Below are positions 8,603 to 18,852 of a stretch of 21,729 nucleotides of DNA, in pieces. The notes under the pieces are model-generated. The model saw only the letters and a list, made by a program, of their open reading frames with translations, was not told the origin of the DNA and made no database searches. Within the stretch, counting starts at the first letter, position 1. Each line of letters opens with the position of its first letter. Source of the DNA: Gymnopus androsaceus JB14 (Eukaryota; Basidiomycota; Agaricomycetes; Agaricales; Omphalotaceae); NCBI GenBank assembly GCA_009733575.1, contig ML769606.1:1-21729 (forward strand), in the 5' to 3' direction. A program made the translations under genes and the position numbers.

Positions 8603-10158
8603 TCACTCCATATCAGCATCAGCATTGATCTCCATCTCATCACCTTCACATTCATCCTCCTCCTCCTCCTCCTCCTCCTCCTCCTCCTCGTCACTTTCCT
8701 CTTCTCCATCAATGTGAATAAGAGTTTGGCTGGATCCACTGACGCTCTCGGCCTGCAATTTGCGGTTTCGGCTACTCTCAGCTCGTTGAACACTGCCAAT
8801 ATACTGCTTCAACGCTGCAAGAGTTGCCCAATACTGAGGGAAGCGGTTCCTTGTAAAGTAAGGTTCTTCCAATGCTACCTGCAAGCGACGTTAATTACTG
8901 TGATATAAGAAAAACAAATCATACCAATTTACAAACGTCGTCTTTCACTTTAAGCAATTGGTCCTTGTAGGACACAGTGAAATTGACGTGGGCCTTGTCA
9001 GCTGCTCGGTGCACAACATCCTAAAAGGTTGATGTGAGATTAAAAACCAGTGATCTACGGTACCGGTACTCACCAGAAACTTGTTGTACTCAGTCTTGGT
9101 GATCCCCCCAAGCTCCTCTGAGAGCGTATACCCACCTCGCTTCTTCTCTCCGACCTCTCCTTCAGGCTTGATAATAATATTGTCCCGATGACATTTGTTA
9201 TCCGTAACATGACCGATGTATCGCTTGTTGGGATTGGCGTTAGAGTTGTTGCTGTGAGCCTTGTTGCGAGCGTCGGCAGCCTGAGCACCTTCGTAGCGAG
9301 CAGCGACTACGATGGTCTTGTCACGGGTGAGTTTGGCTATATGGAACACTTTAGAACAGGAATAAAATAATAAGAATATACCACGAACCTTGACCTTTCT
9401 CAATGGCCTGTTTAGTCTTCTTGGCATAATCTTGCTCAGTGCCATGGCCTTCAAGTTCTTCAATGCGCCTCTTCAACGCTTGGATCTCATCAGCTTTATT
9501 CTGAGATCTGTTGGCGCGCTTCTTGACAGCAGCAGTGAAGTCGGCATCAACAATATCAGACAAAGTTGGTCCGCATCCTGCCCATGAAAGTCAGACCAAT
9601 CAAAAACGCTACAGAAGATTTACCTTCTTCAAGCATGGCATCACGAGTAGTCTTCTTCTTGCTAGCCTGAGGAGCCTCTTCAAAAGATGTTAGCAAGAAC
9701 GTTCTGAATAGTTTGTGCTCGAACACTCACTGATGACTACAGCTTCAACTTCGTTAGAAACGGTGGCATTCAGCTTCTTCGTCATCTTCTTCTTCTTGAT
9801 GTTGGCATTGCTCTCCACTCCAGCGACATTGGAATCAACAGTGTTCTCCTTGCCGATGGAGTCACTTGGATCTGTGAAAGCGCTTGAATAGTGAATTAAG
9901 GATGAATAAGATCAATTTGAAGTACCGTTACCTTGGATGTTATTGTGAGGATTGGTGGGGACCTTCTCTGCACTCGCAACTTTAAAATGGAGCTATTGAT
10001 AAGTCAATGTAGATAGGGACAATACACAATTACTGACCTTTGCTATTCTTCTTAGTGCGGCCCTTTGTAGTCTTGGTCTTCAATCCAGTGGCCTGTTCAG
10101 CAGCACGGGTTGGGTCGAGGTTGGTCTTGTCGGTGACAGAAGCTTTGGATTTGGCCAT
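8603..10158 (-). CDS. Eight-exon hypothetical protein, Lys-rich N-terminus and acidic tail, 395 aa
   Basis: Exons (minus): 10158-10038, 9979-9932, 9871-9731, 9677-9624, 9577-9389, 9336-9074, 9020-8925 and 8878-8603. All seven introns are GT-AG and phase-consistent, giving 395 codons plus TGA. Residues 1-120 are Lys-rich and low-complexity (start MAKSKASVTDKTNL; KKKKMTKK near 83-90), suggesting nuclear or nucleic-acid contact. Residues about 140-165 form a probable coiled coil (ANRSQNKADEIQALKRRIEE). The conserved-looking core is in residues 225-345, with KRYIGHVTDNKCHRDN, ELGGITKTEYNKFLDVV and YFTRNRFPQYWATLAALKQY. The C-terminus carries about 11 Glu encoded by a GAG microsatellite, then DADME. 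It resembles Agaricomycete orphan families with an aromatic-rich NRFPQYWAT-type segment. Function unknown. No lesion, in contrast to its neighbours. Confidence 0.85.
8655..8689. repeat. (TCC)n microsatellite encoding poly-Glu
   Basis: About 11-12 units of TCC on the plus strand, read as GAG on the minus strand. It lies inside the last exon of the 8603-10158 gene and makes its acidic tail (residues about 367-378). Length variation would stay in frame. Confidence 0.9.
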
Positions 10159-10416
10159 GGTAAGAGAGAGTATGGAGTGGAGGGGGAGATGATCTTAAGG
10201 CAGCTTATATATCCAGTCAAGCCAGTCTCCGATCAATTGCATTGAACAAGAATGTCGGACAGGAGCTCAACGTTCAAGTCAAAAACAAGAGGGCATTGGA
10301 CCAGATGAAATTCAACCGTGATCAACTGCGTTGAATTGATTAACATGAACAAGAGGGAAAATCAACGGTGATGAACGTTGAAGTCAGGAGAAGGTGCTTA
10401 TAATTTCGAAATAATG

Positions 10417-10426
10417 AGCACGTGCT
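10417..10426. promoter_or_regulatory. Palindrome AGCACGTGCT containing an E-box
   Basis: A perfect 10-bp palindrome with CACGTG at its centre, the usual bHLH site. It lies about 260 bp upstream of the minus-strand ATG at 10158 and is flanked by two similar blocks, GTGCTTATAATTT near 10394 and GCGCTTATAACTT near 10447. A regulatory role is inferred. Confidence 0.35.
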
Positions 10427-10450
10427 AAGCGAAAGTGCTGACCAGGGCGC

Positions 10451-10956
10451 TTATAACTTTTGTTTCTCGATGTATTCGTCGCTTCCCAGGTACTCCACCC
10501 AGTGCGCGTCTACCACCTCTTCCATCCATCCTTATGATCACCGAGGTAGAGGAAAACGCCAACAACCCTCCTCGGCGGAAACTCTGACTTGATCCCACTC
10601 TTGAACCAAGTCAACACTCTCCACATGTGCAAAATCACCTCTTATAAACAAATTTTGGAGCGGGCCCAGCATAGTAGTGTTGCTTAGTCTCGCATCTTCA
10701 ACTCCCTTCCAATTCCCTGCCACCCCGAAGTCCGAGGCATTATCTTCTGCCAAGGCACCCACCACGCCTTCCACGCCTTCCTCTAAAACTTCTCCAGCAT
10801 CACATCAAACGATGTATTCTTTGGATACAAGTTCGGCTACTAGATGAAATACGTCCAATATCCCACGTCCAGGTCCTTCAATAGTGCGCACTCGGTCTGC
10901 GACTGTGTTACCAGAGGTTCAAAGCCCGCCCAGATCTGCATTCGCAGCTCTTCCAT
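10451..10956 (-). pseudogene. Decayed protein gene, function unknown (LRR/F-box-like flavour)
   Basis: Coding-like peptides lie in order on the minus strand but in changing frames: MEELRMQIWAGFEPLVTQSQ and CALLKDLDVGYWTYFI (stop) from 10956; then GVEDARLSNTTMLGPLQNLF; then EVILHMWRVLTWFKSGIKSE and FPPRRVVGVFLYLGDHKDGW; and finally EEVVDAHWVEYLGSDEYIEK ending at TAA 10453-10451. At least three frame changes or stops separate them, so no product is possible. The style (LKDLDVGYW, layered hydrophobics) recalls Agaricomycete F-box proteins, but this is impression only. Confidence 0.4.
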
Positions 10957-11232
10957 CACTGCAGCATGCTGAATGCCTCGACGGATGGATTACCACTCTT
11001 GCCTCCTGTAAGGCCATTTGCTGAGCCTACGACCGAGGCGAGAAAGTCCGAGTACTGGAACATCGCACAAAGCATGGTGAGATTTTGTCTCCCATTTTAT
11101 TGTTTGTGGTGGCCCAGGAATGCTAGTCAGCACTCTTGGCGCTCATTCGATTGGATCGGAGGGAAAATGTACAGACATGCAATGCAAGGCTCCTATAATT
11201 TCGACTTCGACACTCTTCCACTCTCTTCCACT

Positions 11233-14200
11233 ATGTCGGGACAGCGCTCACTCTGCCCTTGTGGCTGTCAGAAAATGCTGTCAAAGAAGCAACAGCGTCG
11301 TCATCAGGAATTTCAAGTCCTTCCTGCTCTTGCTCAAGGGCTCGAGTCGGCTCCACCAATACGAGCTTTGGACGTAGAGTCTGAGTCAGAACAGGAGCTC
11401 CTTCTATCCTCAGAGTCTGAAGGTGATGTCGATGGCCCTTCTCACTCATATACTTCTCCTATTCCCTCTTCTCCCATGCTTGCCCCGTTGGCGACATCCT
11501 CTTTCGCAGGTGATCTAAATAATCCTGAGGCATCTCCTAATGGTGGAGATGAAGATCTGCGGTATGGTATACCGCCATTGGAGCTGGTGGATAGCAACAG
11601 CAAAGATGATAAATTCGGAGATGATGAGGAGGTTGCGGAAAATGACTGTGTGCTTGATGAAGGGCATGAGGTCAACTGGCAAGGGGAAGAAGAATTCTCA
11701 GATGATGAGGATGATGAGGATGGTGAGTTTGATGAAACTGCTCAACGTCTTGAAGAGGAATTACTGAAAGAGCTTGCTGAGTTCGGTGAATATCCTTTCT
11801 ATCTCTAGATTAGCTTAACTTTATCTAAATCCTATATGTCAGGTGAGGAGATCACGGACGATGAGATCTCACTTCTCCGGCACTTTGCACTAAAAGTAGA
11901 AACGCACATGTCCGACGACACCTTCGCATCCCTAGCTTTCGCATTTCCCAGTGACCCACCGGCTTCCTGGAAGGTTACCAAGAAGCGTGCAGAATGGCTT
12001 GCCCGATTTCGACCAGTTGTCTATGACTGCTGCATCAACTCTTGTTTGTGCTATGTTGGGCCTCATGCTGAAAAGCAAGTCTGCTCATATTTCAAAGAGC
12101 CTCGCTACCGCCCAGACAGTTCAACACCACGCAAACGGTTCACCTATGTTCCCATTATTCCACGACTTCAGGGGTACTACCGCAGTCTCTCTATGATTGA
12201 CAAGCTCCGTTACCGGGCGAGCTTCAAGGAGAAGACCAATGGTGATATCCATGATGTTTTTGACTGCCGCCACTACAAGCGGCTGAAGAAGACAAAAGTC
12301 TATGTTCAAGGCAAAGAGATGCCATACAACCACTTTGCTGATCCTCATGACATTGCGATGGGACTTTCAACAGATGGTTTTGCTCCTTAGCGTCGCAGGA
12401 AGAAGACATGCTGGCCTCTTATCCTCTTCAACTATAATCTCCCTCCTGAAATTCGCTTTCACCTGGAGCATATCCTTTGCATTGGAGTTATCCCTGGTCC
12501 GAACAAGCCTAAGGACTTCGACTCCTTTCTTTGGATGGTTGTTGAGGAGTTTCTGGAGCTGGCGAAAGGCGTCGATGCGTTTGATGTCGAGTCCAAGGAG
12601 AAGTTTTCTCTCCAAGCTTTCCTCATTCTGGTCTTTGGAGATATCCCGGGGATTTCCATGGTCATGAAGATGAAGGGCCACAATGGCCTCGCTCCATGTC
12701 GCATGTGCAATATCAAAGGTTTATCGCCTCCAGGCAGTAAGGTTCACTATGTACCATTGGACCGCTCCCGTCATCCGCTTGTTCAAAAGGACACTACTTT
12801 TGTGAAAGTATATGACCCTCTTAATCTTCCTCTTCATACGCATGAAAAAATCAAAGCTCAAGCCAAAGAGGTTGAGTTCCATACTGTGACAAAGTCAAAA
12901 AATCTAGCTCGCGATTATGGTATCAAAGGTACCCCACTCCTCATGGTCTTCCACTCCCTTTCTTTTCCTCATTCCTTCCCTTACGACTTTATGCACCTGC
13001 TCTTTGAAAATGTGGTCAAAAACCTGGTCTTGCTATGGACATCCAGTTTCAAAAAGCTTGATGAGGGTACCAGTGAGTATGAGTTCCTCCATGGTGTCTG
13101 GGATGCTGTCGGTGAAGCGACTTATCAATCGGGCTCTACAATTCCTGGTGCCTTTGGACCCCGTCCACCTAATGTTGCAGATGATACCATTGCTTGCATT
13201 GCCGACAGCTGGTGCTTCTGGCTACTTTATATTGGCCCTGTCGTTCTTTACAACCGATTCCGCAAGCAGGTTTACTATAATCATTTCGTGAAGCTTTCGC
13301 ACCTCATTCATCTTTGTCTCCAGTTTGAGTACAGCCACAACGATATTCAAAAAATATGTACTGGCTTCAAAGAATGGGTGGAGGAGTATGAAAAGTAAGT
13401 TCTTTTGCTCGGTGAGTCGTCTTTGGTAACTAACGTTACTTACAAAAGGTTATACTATCAATACCTTCCTGAGCGGCTTGCTACATGCCCGCTCACTATT
13501 CATGCGCTACTCCATATTGCTGACAGCATTAAATGGGCTGCACCTGTGTGGGCGTGTTGGGCATTTCCTATGGAGAGATACTGTGGCCATCTCCAGTGTT
13601 GCATCAAGAGTCGACGTTATCCTTTTGCAAGCATTGACAATTATGTCACTGCAAGTGCTCAGCTCTCCCACATCAAAATCATCTATGGCCTCGTGAATGA
13701 ACTTAATCTAAAGCGTATCAGAAATCTTGGACTTCATTTCTCCGATCCCGCCTGTATGTTTATGAACTCCTAAATTTTGCTGATAGTACTAATTTAGTAT
13801 TAGATCCAACATGTATCTTGCTTCCTCCCCGACGACCGTCTTCAACAGTGACAACATTCTGGAGGGACAAGATCATTCTTGCTCTTGCTACTCGATTCGA
13901 AACTTCTGTCCAAAGGGCACGTCAGTTTTTGCATACAGCAGATATCCAAAGATGGGGGAAGGTACGGCAGTTAGAAGGGGGAGATGATATGAATGCCTCA
14001 AGCCTTGTTACAGCTGCAGAAGACCGTCGCGATGCAACCTATGTCCGAGTAAGTTATTCCAAAACAAGTACATGATACCAACTCACTCATGTGGTTAGTA
14101 CGAGATGCTTGTGGATCGTTTTGCCCACTCTCGCAAGAAAAAGTCGTCATTTGTTCTGACCACGTTCTTTGGGCAGCTGCAGGAGCTCTTCGTAGTATCA

Positions 14201-14449
14201 CTGCCACCAATTGATGAACTAGGACTATCAGACAAAACAACACTTATTCTTGCCGGTATCCAGCGCTCCGAAATCAATAAATTTCATGCGACTGGGCTAT
14301 TCTCGTCTCAAAAATTGGGCTTGTCAGAGGTCGTTGACATCACCTGTGTGCAATGCCTCATTGGTCGGATTGCAGCAGGTGCCAAGGGGACAGTAGTTTT
14401 GGACAGAACAGGTGTCCTACAGTGGGCAACGTACGCACCAGATACATAG
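11233..14449 (+). mobile_element. CACTA (EnSpm)-type DNA transposon, ends not found
   Basis: Minimum extent, set by the transposase gene. CACTA-type terminal inverted repeats and a target-site duplication were not found by eye on either side. The element may be end-deleted, or its ends may lie further out (left in 10160-11230, right in 14450-14830). Confidence 0.6.
11233..14449 (+). pseudogene. Tnp2 family (CACTA) transposase, one internal stop
   Basis: Five exons: 11233-11785, 11843-13394, 13449-13753, 13798-14048 and 14099-14449. All introns are GT-AG, and the total is 3012 nt or 1003 residues. The start has the Cys-rich MSGQRSLCPCGCQKML typical of basidiomycete Tnp2 proteins, then an acidic linker (about residues 50-190). 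Core motifs in order are GLSTDGF, LFNYNLPPEIRFH, VIPGPNKPKDFDSFLW, FGDIPGISMVMKMKGHNGLA, CRMCNIKG, YDFMHLLFENVVKNL and WAFPMERYCGHLQ. The Asp residues in STDGF, FGD and YDFMH are candidate catalytic acids. A single TAG at 12388-12390 (codon 367) follows TDGFAP directly, so the protein is cut before the catalytic core is complete. Everything else is open and well spliced, implying recent loss. The start at 11233 is preferred over 10966 because the Cys-rich motif begins there. Confidence 0.9.
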
Positions 14450-14839
14450 TAGATAGTATCTGGAAACCAGTCGTATTCACCTGATTACCGGCGGATCCAA
14501 AAACGGTTGAATAGAAAGGAATTGAGATCCCTCGTGAGAATTCACCCGACGGTTACCAAAACAGTGAAATTGATTCTGAAACCGGAACCATTTCGCCGGC
14601 TTCTGGGCGCACAGTGTAGACGTCTCATAAAGTTCATCGATTCTTGAATTTCTGCAAGGAATGAAGCTGTGAAATGGCATTGGTAGTACCTGTCCAGCAG
14701 CGAGCGCCTACTCCAGCGTCTAACATTCTTCTTTGAACTTTTGTTTGAGTCAGGCTGATTCAAACTGTCGTTCTTCCCCTTTCGCTGCTCAAAGTTGCAG
14801 CATATCACAGGGTTCTCGCGTCGTGCCTCTAATGTCAGT
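14450..14839. other. Spacer and 5' leader of the tRNase Z gene
   Basis: 390 bp lie between the transposase stop and the tRNase Z ATG. No CACTA end, TATA box or other gene was recognised. The last part must contain the tRNase Z promoter or leader, including a minimal uORF at 14832-14843. Confidence 0.4.
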
Positions 14840-14843
14840 ATGA
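14832..14843 (+). promoter_or_regulatory. Three-codon uORF overlapping the tRNase Z start
   Basis: ATG TCA GTA TGA. Its stop codon overlaps the main ATG (14840-14842) in the arrangement ATGA. Scanning ribosomes could terminate and re-initiate at once, so it may tune translation. Whether the leader starts upstream of 14832 is not known. Confidence 0.35.
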
Positions 14844-17800
14844 CCCCAAAACCTCAAAAGACTCGCGGAGGCTCGGATAGAAACCCAACAAATTGGTGCA
14901 TGTCCATTCTCAGCACGACAACTTCCGATACCGATCCTACGTTCATCTTCGATTTTGAACAACCCGGTGAAAAGTACATCTTCAATGCAGGCCAAAACAC
15001 GTCCAGGGCTTTTACACAGTCAAAATGGGGGGTGATTAGGACGAAGGGAGTGTTTTTGACGGGAATTGGAGAAAAGAGAGCAGCGGGACTTGCATGTGAG
15101 CATTTTGCTGAAATTCTGGGTTATTTTAAGGATCTCAATAAGGATACAGCTCTTTTAATGACCTTTGCTGACGCTGGTCCAGCCTTTCCTCGAATGGATG
15201 TTATGGGATCTCCAGGATTAAAGCACCTTTTGGCTTCGATGAGAAATTTTATGTATAGGTGCGTGTATGTTTCTACTCATATTATTATTCAAAAGATCCT
15301 AATCGCAAGATAGGGAATCTCTGCCAGTTGTCTCGACTGAGGTGCCTTTTAGAGAATTCAAGCCGAATCCTACACCGAAACCGATATTCAAAGACTGGAA
15401 TATTACGGTTTACGCCATTCCTGTATATCCTTCTGGCTCTGGCTATGTATCTAGTTCGCATTCCAACACGAACACTTCTGAATCTTCCCTTAAACGAAAA
15501 CGAAGTTTGGCAGATACTGCCGAAACATCTTCACCCATTAAAAAGCAAAATACAGATGGTAGTATTGGTGAAGAAGATGCACCTATGCACAGTGCAGAGC
15601 CATTCTCTTCGTCCGACTCGGCCTCATTAACCTCCCTCCTCTCCACTCCTTCCTTCTCCCCCGCTGCACTCCCCCCATCTCAAGCCCAAGAATGGCGCGA
15701 TATGATGGTAGATGTCATGTTCCCTGCTATCAAAACCATTGGTCAGAAAAATAAGGGCAAGGGAAAAGGGCCTGCTCCGAAAGAATCCCGTCAGAAGGAT
15801 AAGTGGTCTTATGCCGCCAAAGATGGGAACGTGGATGACTATGGTCGTCCTCAGCTTATATCAGGCTATCACGCAGAATTGCTGAGGTTCACATTGGCAG
15901 AGAGTGAATCTTCATCGCCAGCAGCATGCGCTAGCTCCAAAATTAAAACCCTAAGTCCAGTTCTCCCCTCAGCCCTTTCCCTTTCCTACCTCGTCATCGG
16001 CCCACGTATCCGTGGCAAATTCGATGGTGCCAAAGCCGAAGCAATGGGTGTACCTAGACCGTTGAGAAAGAACATCGCGAATGGGGAGACTGTACAGTTT
16101 AAGAGGAAAAAAACTACGAACACCTCGAGTTCAAGCTCAGCGACAACGGAAGTGGAGATGGAGACGATAACTGTCGGTCCCGCAGACCTGGTCGAGCCCT
16201 CTGATCCTGCTACAGCGGTGCTGATACTGACGTACCCAGTCCGGAACATGTTCCGGCGCTTTTTGAGACGTTTCGAGCTCAGAATGGATACGCGAAGTGG
16301 ACTGGGTGGAAGGAAGCCGGGGAGGACGCGATGGGAGAAACAAACGCGGAAGCAGTCAAGAACGAAACCGAGCCCCAGGAAGACTTTGTACTCCGAACTG
16401 TTATTCACCTATGTGGTGAAGGCGTCTGGGAAAGCAAGAGATATAGGGAGTTTATAGCTGGGTTTGGAGAGCGGGAGGATATTCATGTGAGTTTTTTTTT
16501 TTTCAATCTATTGCGGCGGTTTTGCTTATGCTTCCCCCTCCACTTCCCTTTCCTCCTCTGTAACAGCACATCCTTTCCTCAAAATCCCACCTCCCAGACC
16601 CCCTTACGTTCACCTCCTCGGGCTATCATCAGCTCAAACTCAACCAGCTTGATCCCGATATATTTAAAGTGCCAAAGTGGAGGTTGAAAGCGGAAAAAAA
16701 TCTAGGGGACGATGGCGGTGAGTGGATTTGAACTCCTGATTGCGTTTACTGACCGTCTTCCATACTATCCGGTAGACATCCCGACCCCCAAAAACCTAAC
16801 CTTAATGAAGCCCTACCTGGTCATCCCAATGCGTCCGCTCGGTCCACCACAGCGGGCCAGATGGGCGTTGGAGAATGATCGCTTTCATGGTTATGTTGTT
16901 GGAGAGGGCACTTCCGAGTCCGCCGTTTTGGATATCGCTGCAATTTCGAAAGAATCAGAGGCCACAGACGAGGAGGTTACCGCTCCCGAAGAGAAGGACG
17001 AGACTGAAGCCCTCCAAACTGCTATCACCTATAATACTTCAAGCTTGCCAGAGCCAAGTACCCTCATCCTCAAACCCCGCACGGCTGCAGCATTTTCTCA
17101 AGGTCGTGCTGCTGTAGCAGCTTTCTCGGAAAGCGCGAAAATGCTTGAAACAGTGCAGGCGATGAAGGGGGCAGATGTTGGTATTATTACTCTTGGTACG
17201 GGGAGTGCGGTACCAGGGAAATATCGGAATGGTAAATCTACTTCCTTGTTATCGGCGACATGAAGTATTGACTATTTCAATTCTTTATCTCTATTTTCTG
17301 CGACCGTCATCCAAATACCCAATCATGGAAACATCCTCCTCGACTGTGGCGAGGGAACCTGGGGACAGCTGTGTCGGTATTTTGGGACAGAGGCTTCCTC
17401 CTCCTCTGCAACGTCTTCCGGGTCTACCGAAAATACCGCGAGCTCTTCCTCGTCTTCACCGCCAACCCAAAATGTCTATCAATTCCTCCGAGACCTCAAA
17501 TGTATCTACTTGTCGCACGTCCATGCGGACCATCATCTGGGTGTGGCGCAAGTACTTGCGATGAGGAAGAAGGTATGTGCGTTCTTCAATGTCATTCGGT
17601 ACCCAAGTCTGAGGAATTATAGCTACATCCCGAACCAACCCATCCTTGCTATCTCGTAACCCTCAGGCCTGTACACTTGTACCTTCGGGAGCTTTCCGAT
17701 TTGGAGGATTTGGGCTTGGTTTATGGGGACGAGGATGCCAGTTTCAACTCAAATTCGAACAAGAACGGTGTCATCCCCATCCTTTCTCCAGCTTTACATT

Positions 17801-18623
17801 GGAAACAGGCCGATAGTTACGTGTCTGGGTTTTGGAATGTAGGCGGGACGGAAGAATGGCTCGATATGGCGAGGTGAGTTTTTTTCATGGTCCGCTTTTG
17901 GCTTCACAACCTTACAAACTGACTCTCAATCACCCTCAATCTCGAGCCAACGCAGCGGACATGTGTCGTTCCTTGGGTCTCAAAAGTTTCTTTTCTGTAG
18001 ACGTTCGACACCGAACGAGATGTTATGGTGCAGTTATTAGGAGTGAAGATGGGTGGAGCGTCGTGTAAATCTTCTCTTCTTAATGATATACTCAATACTC
18101 ATGCACACCATAGCTTCTCTGCCGACACCACGCCCTCCGATTCCCTCGTCTTACGCGGTCAAGGCGCTTCTGTGCTGATCCACGAAGCTACAATGACCGA
18201 CGACCAAGAGCAGATGGCAGCACAGAAAGCGCACAGTACGGTTGGGCAAGCGATTACCAATGGCAACAAGGTCAGTGTTATTCTTCCACAGTTTGATCTG
18301 ACTACTAAATTTCCAACATCCAGAATGAAGGCGTCCAATATTCTCCTTACGCATTTCTCCGCTCGACAACCTAAAATCCACATCAAATCGCTAATTACCC
18401 TTCTTCATCCATCGCTAACCAATCTGTGCGAAGCGACGACTCCCCGTTCATCGTAACAGCATTTGACTACGCCAACCTAACCATTGGTAACATGTGGAAG
18501 ATGCAGTTTTACATGGCAGCGATTGAGCAGAGTTATGAGGAGATGCTAGTGGAGGTTGGGGAGCAGGAGGAAGCCGAAGAGGAGGAGAGGGAGAAGTTGG
18601 CTAAGGCGGGTGGGTCGGTATGA
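14840..18623 (+). CDS. TRZ1: tRNase Z, long form (tRNA 3'-end processing endonuclease), with lesions
   Basis: Zn-dependent endonuclease that trims the 3' trailer of tRNA precursors in nucleus and mitochondria; normally essential in fungi. Exons: 14840-15095, 15150-15258, 15314-16486, 16567-16717, 16776-17231, about 17295-17572, 17623-17873, about 17940-18064, 18114-18270 and 18324-18623. The N-terminal inactive half has KYIFNAGQNTSRAF and GVFLTGIGEKRAAG, then a Ser/Lys-rich insert. The C-terminal catalytic half has GTGSAVPGKYRN (PxKxRN-like), LLDCGEGTWGQL, SHVHADHHLG (HxHxDH metal motif), VDVRHRTRCYGAV, FSADT, LIHEATM and LLTHFSAR. Lesions: one G missing at 16229 (LIL to DVPSPEHVP), AT instead of AG before 17295, no usable acceptor near 17939, one surplus base at 18324, and one A missing at 18373-18376. 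The tail ANLTIGNMWKMQFYMAAIEQ is intact. Identity is firm; functionality is open. Confidence 0.88.
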
Positions 18624-18852
18624 CCAGATCCCTTTAAAAATCCTCGCTGAAGGATTGCTTATAAATACATATACTGACGATATAAAGTTCTCCTTCATTG
18701 GATGATCTCAGGCAAGCACAGGCTATGTATTTAACAACTCAACAAAGCTGAAATGTTAACCAAGTGTATGTAAATCGATAACTACAGTTGCAGTAGTACG
18801 TGGATATATATGAAATGTAAACCGACAAGCTACAGATCTATGAGCGGTGGCT

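Noticed and set aside
8590..8799. Minus ORF with a long Arg run
   Set aside because: It is the shadow of the GAG repeat in the neighbouring frame of a confidently spliced exon.
10966..11232. Extension of the transposase ORF to an upstream ATG
   Set aside because: The family's Cys-rich start is at 11233; the upstream residues have no conserved feature.
12121..12716. Several ORFs antisense to the transposase
   Set aside because: They are shadows of the conserved Tnp2 coding exon.
15986..16408. Minus ORF of 140 codons
   Set aside because: Antisense shadow of the tRNase Z exon, which has conserved motifs on the other strand.
16718..16775. T-arm-like GGATTTGAACTCC suggesting a minus-strand tRNA
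   Set aside because: No matching acceptor stem, anticodon arm or D-arm; it lies in a well-defined GT-AG intron of tRNase Z.
18025..18456. Unspliced read-through of the tRNase Z exon across 18271-18323
   Set aside because: The inserted residues are not expected in the family, and a normal GT-AG intron fits the protein junction apart from one base.
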